Assembly (NCBI GenBank): GCA_018648645.1
Contig: JABGQS010000002.1
Location: forward strand, 114,650-178,649
Reading direction: 5' to 3'
DNA from: Clostridia bacterium
GTDB taxonomy: Bacteria > Bacillota > Clostridia > Christensenellales > SZUA-584
DNA: 64,000 nt
Below are positions 27,494 through 35,320 of this stretch, in pieces. Position numbers and translations under genes: made by a program. The stretch's first letter is position 1; each line of letters starts with the position of its first letter. The notes beneath the pieces are model-generated. The model made no database searches. It worked only from the letters and a program-made list of their open reading frames with translations, and was not told the DNA's origin.

Positions 27494-27949
27494 TTATTGT
27501 AAGCTTTTATTTGTTTCCAGCTTCATAACTTTCTCAATTCTTCTTGCGTGACGCTGCTCTCCGCTAAACGGAGTGCCTAAATACGCATCCACAATCTCTA
27601 GCGCCAGCCCGACACCGACTACCCTTGCACCGAGCGCCAGTACGTTTGCGTCGTTGTGGCTGCGCGTTGCTTTTGCGCTGAAAACATCGCCGCAAAGCGC
27701 GCATCGAATGCCCGCGATTTTGTTTGCCGCCATCGACATGCCTATTCCGGTACCGCAAACCAAAATGCCTAAGGTCGCCTCGCCGTTATTAACAAGCGCG
27801 CATACCTTTTGCGCGTAATCTGAATAGTCGCAAGAATCGACGCTATTCGTACCGCAGTCGATTGTTTTTATCCCTTTTTGTTGTAAATGTTCTATAATAA
27901 TGTTTTTAAGCTCAAAAGCGCCGTGGTCACTTCCAAGTGCGATAATCAT
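27494..27949 (-). CDS. rpiB: Ribose 5-phosphate isomerase B
   Basis: LacA/RpiB-family isomerase of 151 aa that interconverts ribose 5-phosphate and ribulose 5-phosphate. Signature segments are IALGSDHGAFELKNIIIEHL, the active-site CGTGIGMSMAANKIAGIRCA, and the C-terminal RHARRIEKVMKLE. It is the first gene of the rpiB-upp unit, and a TATAAT on the minus strand at 27982-27987 lies about 35 bp upstream of the start. Confidence 0.95.
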   Translation of the reverse strand: MIIALGSDHGAFELKNIIIEHLQQKGIKTIDCGTNSVDSCDYSDYAQKVCALVNNGEATLGILVCGTGIGMSMAANKIAGIRCALCGDVFSAKATRSHNDANVLALGARVVGVGLALEIVDAYLGTPFSGEQRHARRIEKVMKLETNKSLQ

Positions 27950-28070
27950 AAATGTATTACCTCCAACTTCTCACAGGCTGTATTATAGCACAAAATCTTC
28001 TCTTTCATATACTAAATTTGAAACATTTTAAAAAGTAATATTTATGTAAAATATAGCACTTGCCTAAATA

Positions 28071-28121
28071 TAAAGCAAGCAAACCAAAAAAAACGCAAGA
28101 AATTTTTAATTTCGCTTGCTT
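28071..28121. other. Hairpin between rpiB and the DUF1638 operon
   Basis: AAGCAAGC near 28073 and GCTTGCTT near 28113 are inverted, and within them GCAAGAAAT pairs with ATTTCGCTTGC. On the minus strand the inner stem is followed by a run of eight T, so it has the form of a minus-strand terminator although no minus-strand gene ends here. Confidence 0.4.
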
Positions 28122-28128
28122 CCCTATG

Positions 28129-28134
28129 ATATAA
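28129..28134 (+). promoter_or_regulatory. -10 element of the DUF1638 operon
   Basis: TATAAT about 58 bp upstream of the first gene of the plus-strand operon; the -35 region is AT-rich without a clear hexamer. Confidence 0.4.
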
Positions 28135-28191
28135 TTGTTCGTTGTAGTGCAATTTTTGGCAGCACAAACACCATGTAATAGGGGAGAAATG

Positions 28192-28944
28192 ATGAACTAT
28201 AAAGTGATTGCTTGCAAGGCGTTATTTAGAGAATTAAGCTTGATTGGCGCGGGCTGCGAAAGCGTGCTTGATATCACATATATGCGGCGCTCACTGCACG
28301 ATACGCCCGATATACTGCGCAAAGCGCTGCAGGACGAGATTGACAGCATCGATTCGGGCAACGACATGCACTCTAACGAGATTAGATACGGCGAGGATTA
28401 TGACGCGATATTACTGGGGTACGGGCTGTGCAGCAACGGCATCAGCACTCTAAGCTCTAAGAAGTATAAGCTTGTTGTGCCGCGCTGCGATGATTGCATT
28501 GCGCTGTACCTTGGGTCTTACGAAAAGTACAGAGAGTTTTTTGATGAGCATCCGGGCACGTATTGGTATAACGCTTCGTGGATAGAAAACGGATACACGC
28601 CGAGCGAGCATACATACAAGGCCAAGATGATAGAATACACCGCGCTTTATGGAGTCGACAACGCGGAGTATATTTTGGATGCGCAAAGCACAGTGAAGAA
28701 CTATACGACTGCGGCGTACGTTGCGTGGGACGAGCTAAATTTCCCTCAGTACGAGCAGTACACCAAAGAAGCGGCAAAGTATCTCGGGTGGCAGTATGAG
28801 AAGGTGCAGGGCAACAAGGAATGGCTGACCGACTTTTTAACGGGCAACCATGACGAGCGGTTCGCCATTGCGCAGCCGGGGCAGATGCTGACGCAGGATT
28901 ATGACGGCAAGGTTATCAAGACGTGTACGCGCTGCGCGGAGTAG
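28192..28944 (+). CDS. DUF1638 family protein
   Basis: Cytoplasmic protein of 251 aa that matches the DUF1638 family: MNYKVIACKALFREL at the N terminus, the ILLGYGLCSNG core, PRCDDCIALYLGS, and a C-terminal CTRC. The several conserved Cys could bind a metal or cofactor. Genes of this family occur near corrinoid methyltransferases and corrinoid activators in anaerobes, which agrees with the ASKHA activator two genes downstream. GGGGAG gives a good spacing to the second of two adjacent ATGs, so 28192 is chosen. First gene of a five- or six-gene plus-strand operon. Confidence 0.82.
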   Translation: MNYKVIACKALFRELSLIGAGCESVLDITYMRRSLHDTPDILRKALQDEIDSIDSGNDMHSNEIRYGEDYDAILLGYGLCSNGISTLSSKKYKLVVPRCDDCIALYLGSYEKYREFFDEHPGTYWYNASWIENGYTPSEHTYKAKMIEYTALYGVDNAEYILDAQSTVKNYTTAAYVAWDELNFPQYEQYTKEAAKYLGWQYEKVQGNKEWLTDFLTGNHDERFAIAQPGQMLTQDYDGKVIKTCTRCAE

Positions 28945-28970
28945 CTTAGCGTTTTTACAGGGAGCGAGTA

Positions 28971-29465
28971 ATGAGAGTTGACGGTTCAAAAGGCAGCAGC
29001 ACAATCGGGCGACAGACGCAGTTTTCGCTTAAACGCTTCAATGTCGACCAAATATACTTTAGTGACGAGAGACTCGGTCGAGATGTGCTGTATACGGATA
29101 CGGTGCGAATAAACAAGCACAAACGCGGTCTGCGGATTAAGGCAAGGTGGTGTGACGGACACAGCAACATCGATATAGGCTGCGGCGAGCTGAGAGAGAT
29201 AAAGATTATCGAACCGGACGAGTGCACTCTGCCGTATGAGAAGGAAAGCCGGGGAATGTCGGATGTGCTGATGGGTTGGGCAAGCGGGATAAAATCTCTG
29301 CACGACACGAGACTTAGAATCGGCGGCAGCGTCGAGTTTTTTTATTCGAACGGCGACGAGACTTTTGAAGTGTCGCTGCATCACAGCAAACAGGCGCTTT
29401 TCGATTTATTTAAGCATGTACGTAACCATTTTGGCAAATATATTATAGACACACAAAGCAAGTAA
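28971..29465 (+). CDS. Hypothetical protein in the corrinoid-activation operon
   Basis: Soluble protein of 164 aa, no signal peptide and no family that I recognise. It is beta-rich in the middle (DTVRINKHKRGLRIKARWCDGHSNIDIGCGEL) and ends in a helix (ALFDLFKHVRNHFGKYI). The alternation of basic and hydrophobic residues in the first 70 positions resembles a PH-like or barrel domain, but this is only an impression. GGGAG precedes the ATG; it lies 26 bp after the DUF1638 gene and 40 bp before the ASKHA gene, so it is part of the operon. Confidence 0.7.
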   Translation: MRVDGSKGSSTIGRQTQFSLKRFNVDQIYFSDERLGRDVLYTDTVRINKHKRGLRIKARWCDGHSNIDIGCGELREIKIIEPDECTLPYEKESRGMSDVLMGWASGIKSLHDTRLRIGGSVEFFYSNGDETFEVSLHHSKQALFDLFKHVRNHFGKYIIDTQSK

Positions 29466-29505
29466 GCTTTATTATATATACAACTTAGCATACAAAGGAG
29501 AAATC

Positions 29506-30861
29506 ATGAGCGACAACAGAGTTTGTACAGGCGCATGTATATTTGGCAAATGCCCGTTCGAGGAGTGCATCAAGCACAAGCAGGGAAACGTGCACAAAGC
29601 CGTAAAGGCTGACATGGCGATTATGACAAAAGGAAGACTGCACACGCTGGATGCGGATTTCGATGGTTACGGTATTGCGATTGACATTGGCACAACAACC
29701 GTTGCTGCATATATGTACAGCTATGAGAGCGGTGAGTGCGTCGATATAGAAAGCGTGATTAACCCGCAAACGTCGTTTGGCGTTGACGTTATCTCGCGCA
29801 TCAAATATTGCAGGGACAAGGAAACCGGGCTTAGCGAGCAGCACGACGCGATAATTACTGCGCTGAACAAGCTGATTGAAACGCTGTGCACACGCCAGAA
29901 CATAGACGTGTCGCAGGTCAGCAAAATGTCGCTGACGGGTAACACGACTATGCTGTGCTTGGCGGCAAAGGTAGACCCGTCACCAATGGGTGTTTCGCCG
30001 TTTGAGATGCCGTTCGGGTTCGGTAACATCGTTAACACAAAGGAGATTGACTTGATTGGCGATGCGGACGTATATCTTTCGCAATGCATGTCCTCGTTCG
30101 TTGGGGGCGACATCACTTCGGCTATCCTGTCGTCAGGTATGTTGAAGGAAGACGTGTCGCTGCTGCTCGATATCGGCACAAACGGAGAGGTTGCGCTAAA
30201 TGCGCACGGCAAAATTCTCGCTTCGTCCACAGCTGCGGGCCCGGCCTTCGAAGGCGCGGAGCTATCGTGCGGAATGGCGGCAGTTGCAGGAGCAATCAAC
30301 AGCGTATATACTATAGATGGAAAGATTGAGTATACGACCATAGGCGATATTGCGCCAACCGGGATATGCGGCTCGGGCGTTATCGATACACTTGCGCTTA
30401 TGAAAACATCGGGCGCGATGGACGAAACGGGTTATATAGAAGAAGGCGCTTTTACGGAAGAAGTAAAAGGTATGTCGGCGTTTAAGATTTGCGATGGCGT
30501 GTACATCAGCCAGGAGGACGTGCGCAACATACAAACAGCGAAGTCGGCGATTGCTGCCGGAATGCTCGCGATTATCAACAGCGCGGGGCTGGAGTTTGAA
30601 GACGTGCAGACGTTGTATCTTGCCGGCGGATTTGGCAACTATATGAACGAGGAGAACGCAGCGCACATTGGACTTTTGCCACCGGGCGCGCTGGCTAAGC
30701 TTAAAAATATTGGCAACGCAGCGGGCGCAGGGGCAGGAATGACGCTGGGGTTTGGCGAATATCAAGAAGAAAGCAAAAAAATCGCACAGGCAAGCGAACA
30801 TGTAGAGCTTGCAATGAGTGCGTATTTCATGGAAAAATACGTTGATTGTATGATGTTCTAA
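29506..30861 (+). CDS. ASKHA-domain corrinoid-protein reductive activator-like ATPase
   Basis: Protein of 451 aa related to the RACo/RamA/DUF4445 activators that use ATP to reduce inactive Co(II) corrinoid proteins. ASKHA motifs are visible: IAIDIGTTTVAAYMY (phosphate 1), SLTGNTTMLCLAA, LLLDIGTNGEVAL (phosphate 2) and LYLAGGFGNYMN. Usual activators carry an N-terminal [2Fe-2S] domain or a C-terminal ferredoxin; here only a short Cys cluster at 7, 11, 16 and 21 remains, so the electron route is unusual. It has AAAGGAG before the ATG. No corrinoid methyltransferase is in the window. Confidence 0.85.
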   Translation: MSDNRVCTGACIFGKCPFEECIKHKQGNVHKAVKADMAIMTKGRLHTLDADFDGYGIAIDIGTTTVAAYMYSYESGECVDIESVINPQTSFGVDVISRIKYCRDKETGLSEQHDAIITALNKLIETLCTRQNIDVSQVSKMSLTGNTTMLCLAAKVDPSPMGVSPFEMPFGFGNIVNTKEIDLIGDADVYLSQCMSSFVGGDITSAILSSGMLKEDVSLLLDIGTNGEVALNAHGKILASSTAAGPAFEGAELSCGMAAVAGAINSVYTIDGKIEYTTIGDIAPTGICGSGVIDTLALMKTSGAMDETGYIEEGAFTEEVKGMSAFKICDGVYISQEDVRNIQTAKSAIAAGMLAIINSAGLEFEDVQTLYLAGGFGNYMNEENAAHIGLLPPGALAKLKNIGNAAGAGAGMTLGFGEYQEESKKIAQASEHVELAMSAYFMEKYVDCMMF

Positions 30862-30871
30862 GGAGGAGTCA

Positions 30872-31720
30872 ATGAGTAAAAGCAAATTATCGTTTGGTAT
30901 TATCGGGATTGCGGGCACCGTTGTTTTATTGGTGATCTCTCTTATTTCGATTATAGGACACGAAAGCTATTCGCTGCTAAACGGGTTTATCACAGAGCTA
31001 GGCAAATACCCTGCCGTTTATTTGGGCTCGTCGGCGCAGCTTACGTTTAACATTGGGCTGGTTGTGTCCGGACTGCTGCTGAGCATATTTATGATTGGTT
31101 ACGGAATAAAAAAGGACACTCCGTTGTTTGTCGCGACATCATTCTTTGGTGTGTTGACAGGCGTGCTGATTGCGGCGCAGGGCGTGATTACCCTGAACGT
31201 TGCATCAACTCATTACGTCTTCACATTCTTGTTGTTTCTCAGTGCGGCGCTCACATGTGCGCTGTTTATCGTATCAACGCTTTTAAGTGACGGACCAACT
31301 CGAAGCGGTCTTGCCGATATCCTGGTGGCGTTTGCTGCCGGCGTGGTCAGTATTATCTTCGCCGTGTTTGTGCAAATTGGCAACATGCCGCGAATACTCA
31401 GTGTGCCGATACCGCTGCGCATAGCGGTGATTCCGTTCGCGATTGTGCAGTGGGCAGGTCTGCTGCTGATATTCGCGTTTGTTACGCTGCTTGCCGTAAG
31501 GATGATTATGGGCAATGCGGAATATGTGCCAAATGCAGCCGGTGTAAAACCGCCCAAAACCAAAGATGTGAAACCACCCAAAACCAAAGACGTGATACCA
31601 CCTAAAACCAAAGACGTGCAACCGCCTAAAACCAAAGACGTGAAGCCACCCAAAGCAAAAGGGCTCAAAATACCAAAGTTCAAAACGAAGAAGTCTGATG
31701 ATCGAAACATGGACTTTTAG
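30872..31720 (+). CDS. DUF998 membrane protein with Lys/Pro repeat tail
   Basis: Six membrane segments (about residues 8-210), with the DUF998-like opening SYSLLNGFITELGKYPAVYLGSSAQ, are followed by a cytosolic tail with five 8-residue repeats (PPKTKDVx), coded by five 24-bp tandem repeats, and a basic end. The core family is of unknown function. The tail is extended, Lys- and Pro-rich and could bind an acidic partner or nucleic acid. AAGGAGGAG lies ahead of the ATG; the gene follows the ASKHA gene by 10 bp. Confidence 0.8.
   Translation: MSKSKLSFGIIGIAGTVVLLVISLISIIGHESYSLLNGFITELGKYPAVYLGSSAQLTFNIGLVVSGLLLSIFMIGYGIKKDTPLFVATSFFGVLTGVLIAAQGVITLNVASTHYVFTFLLFLSAALTCALFIVSTLLSDGPTRSGLADILVAFAAGVVSIIFAVFVQIGNMPRILSVPIPLRIAVIPFAIVQWAGLLLIFAFVTLLAVRMIMGNAEYVPNAAGVKPPKTKDVKPPKTKDVIPPKTKDVQPPKTKDVKPPKAKGLKIPKFKTKKSDDRNMDF
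31544..31663 (+). repeat. Five 24-bp in-frame tandem repeats
   Basis: Five units of the type GTGAAACCACCCAAAACC plus AAAGAC, the last unit divergent, coding for PPKTKDV repeats at the C terminus of the DUF998 protein. Third-position changes between units show that the array is not brand new. Confidence 0.9.
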
Positions 31721-31732
31721 TCAGTCGTTTCT

Positions 31733-33592
31733 ATGCATAGCAAAAAAGTAAAACTTTGCGCGTTTGGCGCAAGATATACGCACAGCAATTTAGCACTGCA
31801 TTGTCTAGCCTCTGCAGTGCCTTTTGATGTGCAGATAATCGAAGCCAATATCAATCAAAACATAGATCGCGTTGCTGAGCAAATAGCACAAGGCAGCCCG
31901 GACGCTGTCGGGTTCTCCTGCTACATATGGAGCATCGACAGCGTTTTGAAAGCGGCATCCAGCGTTAAGAAGATACTGCCGGAGTGTTTGATACTGCTCG
32001 GCGGACCACAGGTGTCGTTTGACAGCGAGGCGCTGATGCTGCGGTATAGCTTTATCGACATGATTGTCCGCGGCAGCGGCGAAGTGCCGTTTGCTCACTT
32101 TATGAAGAGGCTGAACGAGGGGCAGAGCATAGTTGATACGCCGTCTGCGTGTGTGCGCGACGGCAGCGAAATAATCACCACGCCCGACGCGCCGATTTTT
32201 GACATGAACGAGCTGCCGTTTCTCTATGACGATCTGTCGACTTTTGACAACAAGATTATATATTACGAGACGAGCCGCGGCTGTCCGTACCGATGCGCAT
32301 ACTGCATGTCGGCGGATATGCCAACGGGGTTTCTTGATGTCGAGCGAGTCATCAAAGAGCTTGAGTTTTTCATGCAAAACAATGTACGACGAGTAAAACT
32401 TACTGACCGCACGTTTAACTATCCCGAAGCCAGAGCATATGAGATTTTGGGGGCGCTGGTATCGCTGTCAGACAAGTATCCGCAATGCAGCACCAACTTT
32501 CATTTCGAGATTTCTGCGAATCTGTTGACGGACGAGATGTTGGCGCTGTTTAGGACTGTTCGAGTAGGACTAGTACAGTTTGAAGTCGGTATACAGTCTA
32601 CAAATCAGCAAACTTTGAAGGCGATTAACCGCAATTTTGATATGACAAGCCTGATGCGCAACACACGTGCGCTGTGTACAATGAGCAACATCCACGTGCA
32701 CGTAGATCTCATCGCGGGGCTGCCGTATGAAGATTATGCGTCGTTTTCGCGCTCGTTTAACGATGTTTATGCGCTGGGAGCGCAGCAAATTCAGCTAGGA
32801 TTCTTGAAGGTTCTGAAGGGTTCGCCCATGTTTGACATGGCTGACAAGTATGAAATTGCGTATACCGACTATCCGCCGTATGAAGTGTTAAGTACACATG
32901 TGTTGAGCTACGTTGAGCTGCGAGAGTTGCACCGCATTGCAGACCTTGTGGATGTCTTACATAATTCAGGCAATTTCAAACAGACAATTACTCATATGTG
33001 TAAATCAAATACGACAGAATTTCTTGATAGGTTGGATGGATTATCAACAGATTCTCAAACGTGCAAAGTCAGCTCGTCTGCATCCATAAAAAAATGTGCC
33101 GATATTACGTCAGCTACTCAGCCGTGTAATAGCGATTCTATTTCATCCAGCGGTAAATTTGCCGAGACCGCGTCGGATGTTCAGACCTGCGAGTCCGGCG
33201 CGTTTGCTTTCTTCGAGAGGTTTTCGGGGTTTGCGCTGAGCCATGGATATTTTGAGCGACCGCAGGGCAAGCACGTGCTGTTCGAACTTCTGTTGGAGTT
33301 TGCGCAGGGCGATGAGTTGATTGGTGAAGCGCTTGTCTATGATTGGCTGAAAATGGAGAAGCCACGCAGCTGGCCGAAGGGTTTTAAGCCCAATCTGCCC
33401 AAAAAAGTGGCATTGCGGAGATTCTATAACAGCTATAACAAACTGGAACATTACGAGAACTTGACCAGCGGAGAGAAAAGCAGCCGAAGTTTTGTGTGCA
33501 CGTTCTCTCGCTTGTTTGGGCAAGAAGTGACGATGCTGTTTGATTACAGCAATCAGGAGAAGGTTACTGTTCACACGATAACGATACGCTGA
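31733..33592 (+). CDS. B12-binding radical SAM protein, DUF4080 family
   Basis: Protein of 619 aa in three parts. Residues about 1-140 form a cobalamin-binding-like Rossmann domain (VGFSCYIWSIDSVLKAASSVKK, ILLGGPQVSF). The radical SAM core starts at ETSRGCPYRCAYCMS (CxxxCxxC). The C-terminal DUF4080 domain has KPRSWPKGFKPNLPKK. Proteins of this type use a B12 and a [4Fe-4S] cluster for difficult methylations or rearrangements; the substrate is unknown. A Ser/Thr/Cys-rich segment (about 420-485) looks inserted. No clear ribosome binding site is seen, so translation may depend on the DUF998 gene that ends 12 bp earlier. Confidence 0.87.
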   Translation: MHSKKVKLCAFGARYTHSNLALHCLASAVPFDVQIIEANINQNIDRVAEQIAQGSPDAVGFSCYIWSIDSVLKAASSVKKILPECLILLGGPQVSFDSEALMLRYSFIDMIVRGSGEVPFAHFMKRLNEGQSIVDTPSACVRDGSEIITTPDAPIFDMNELPFLYDDLSTFDNKIIYYETSRGCPYRCAYCMSADMPTGFLDVERVIKELEFFMQNNVRRVKLTDRTFNYPEARAYEILGALVSLSDKYPQCSTNFHFEISANLLTDEMLALFRTVRVGLVQFEVGIQSTNQQTLKAINRNFDMTSLMRNTRALCTMSNIHVHVDLIAGLPYEDYASFSRSFNDVYALGAQQIQLGFLKVLKGSPMFDMADKYEIAYTDYPPYEVLSTHVLSYVELRELHRIADLVDVLHNSGNFKQTITHMCKSNTTEFLDRLDGLSTDSQTCKVSSSASIKKCADITSATQPCNSDSISSSGKFAETASDVQTCESGAFAFFERFSGFALSHGYFERPQGKHVLFELLLEFAQGDELIGEALVYDWLKMEKPRSWPKGFKPNLPKKVALRRFYNSYNKLEHYENLTSGEKSSRSFVCTFSRLFGQEVTMLFDYSNQEKVTVHTITIR

Positions 33593-33818
33593 GCGATATA
33601 AATAGCCTCTTGGAGAATATCCGCCCCGGCTTAGGTGGACAAATGAATTTCAGAATGGTATTATATAGAAGAGCTTGTTGTATTGTTTGCGGCTTTGCTG
33701 CAGAAAAAATCATTTCTAAGTTGATGCAGAAATTGGGCAATGGCGCAAGCCTGTTTGCATCAAGGAATACTAATATTTCTTACATAAAAAAATAATAAAT
33801 ATATTTGAGGTGGGAGCT

Positions 33819-35117
33819 ATGAGAAAACGAGCCGTAATTTCTGTGATGCTGACAATTGCTTTGATAGTGTTAATGCTGCCTCCAGGCGTTTCGATTGCTG
33901 CAAATGAGGATTTTGAGGTTACGTTTGAATTCATACCCGAAGAGGTCGGGGACCCCGGCGGCGAGCCGCGCCTTCAGTTTGTCGTTACGAATAACGGAAC
34001 CACTGATATTACATGGGTAAGGGTGGATATAAACACCTCTGCCGGTTTCTACATGGTATGGGACCATGTGATCAGACCCGGGGACAGCTCGGGAACAGTT
34101 TCCCTTGTTCCGTTTGCGCCGGAGGACTTAAACGTAGAAAAAACAATATTGTTTTCCATGAACAACAACTCGACAGCGAATCCGGACGGTATTCAGATAA
34201 ACAAATTCACTCTTACGAATATACATAAAGAGGATATGGTAAGAGTGAGCGGAAGAATATCACCGAGCAAATCCGAATACTATTTTGGTGAAGAGGTGCA
34301 AGTTACGTACGAGTTTGAGAACATCACATCCGCACAGCTTGTCAATGTCGAAACCAGAATTTTGGTTTTTGGCAACATGGAAGGTCCCGGAGAGCACATG
34401 GTGGATACGGGATACATCGCTCAGCCAAATCTTTCACGTGGGGACAGCACAACCCACAGGGTTTCGTTTGAGCTGACAGACGAAGCAGACGGCGGTATAG
34501 CTGCGTACTACTTTATCATCTTTGAGTATTGTGAGGTTTCGTTCACCTTGAGCGACGCTCTCATCAGAAAAAATGTGGTGGAGCGTATACCGGTGATAGA
34601 GTTTGATGCTTCGCTGAACGCAGACCCGACAGCCGTGCTTGCGGGCGAGGATGTAAACTTCGAAGTTACTATACACAATACCGGCGGTGACGCAATAGAG
34701 TCATTTGATATTGTGGACAGTGAAGGCGTAACGGTGGCGGGTTTAGAAGGGCTTGAGCCGGGAGATGCAGGCACCTCGTCTTTCACAAAAGCGTTTGATG
34801 AAACGACTCTTGTATACTACAAGGTAATTGGCAGGACGGGAGAGCACAGCGCGCAGGTCGATACCAATTCGGTAATTATAACGATAGAGGCACCTGCGGA
34901 ACCAACAGAAACAGTGACGCAGATTGTGCAGGAGGAGGAGCCGGAAACGACTGCCGAGCCTGTGGAAACGGCGCAGACAGAAACGAGCGAAGGCGGAGGC
35001 GTTAAGACTTACCTGTATATAATAATCGGGGTGCTTGGTGCGTTGATACTTGCGGCAGCTGCCGTTTTAGCTGTGATTCTGACCAGAAGAAAGAGAAAGA
35101 GGAAAAGTGAACTTTAA
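33819..35117 (+). CDS. Surface protein with Ig-like repeats and C-terminal anchor
   Basis: Signal peptide (about 1-30), then three beta-sandwich-like segments: residues about 33-140, 145-260 and 265-355, the last with the CARDB/DUF11-like sequence ADPTAVLAGEDVNFEVTIHNTGGDAIESF. A Thr/Glu/Pro spacer leads to a C-terminal membrane segment and the basic tail RRKRKRKSEL. It would be held in the cell membrane with its domains outside. The GTG three codons upstream is within the ribosome binding sequence (GAGGTGGGAG), so the ATG at 33819 is preferred. A protein of similar design is at 46.8 kb. No LPxTG is present. Confidence 0.78.
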   Translation: MRKRAVISVMLTIALIVLMLPPGVSIAANEDFEVTFEFIPEEVGDPGGEPRLQFVVTNNGTTDITWVRVDINTSAGFYMVWDHVIRPGDSSGTVSLVPFAPEDLNVEKTILFSMNNNSTANPDGIQINKFTLTNIHKEDMVRVSGRISPSKSEYYFGEEVQVTYEFENITSAQLVNVETRILVFGNMEGPGEHMVDTGYIAQPNLSRGDSTTHRVSFELTDEADGGIAAYYFIIFEYCEVSFTLSDALIRKNVVERIPVIEFDASLNADPTAVLAGEDVNFEVTIHNTGGDAIESFDIVDSEGVTVAGLEGLEPGDAGTSSFTKAFDETTLVYYKVIGRTGEHSAQVDTNSVIITIEAPAEPTETVTQIVQEEEPETTAEPVETAQTETSEGGGVKTYLYIIIGVLGALILAAAAVLAVILTRRKRKRKSEL

Positions 35118-35126
35118 ATAAGATAT

Positions 35127-35163
35127 TTAAAAGAAGAGCGGATAAAACCGCTCTTCTTTTAAT
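35127..35163. terminator. Strong terminator after the surface protein gene
   Basis: Long perfect stem AAAAGAAGAGCGG / CCGCTCTTCTTTT with a 6-base loop; it lies between converging units and can work in both directions. Confidence 0.9.
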
Positions 35164-35265
35164 ACAGGTGTATCTATTAGTAATTGCACAGTATTTACGT
35201 CGCTTTCTACAAGAGCGTTGGCTGACGTCGAAGTATGCAAATTGCTATCTATCAATGCGCAGATA

Positions 35266-35299
35266 AAAAGCCCCTCGGCGTTTCGCCAAGGGACTTTGT
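35266..35299 (-). terminator. Terminator of the dnaB operon
   Basis: On the minus strand GTCCCTTGGCG-AAA-CGCCGAGGGGC runs into TTTTT, about 20 bp after the dnaB stop. Confidence 0.8.
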
Positions 35300-35320
35300 T
35301 GTATACATGTTTTGTTTTTC

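Noticed and set aside
33610..33795. 61-codon plus-strand frame between the DUF4080 gene and the surface protein gene
   Set aside because: No convincing ribosome binding site, no similarity known, and its position fits an untranslated gap.
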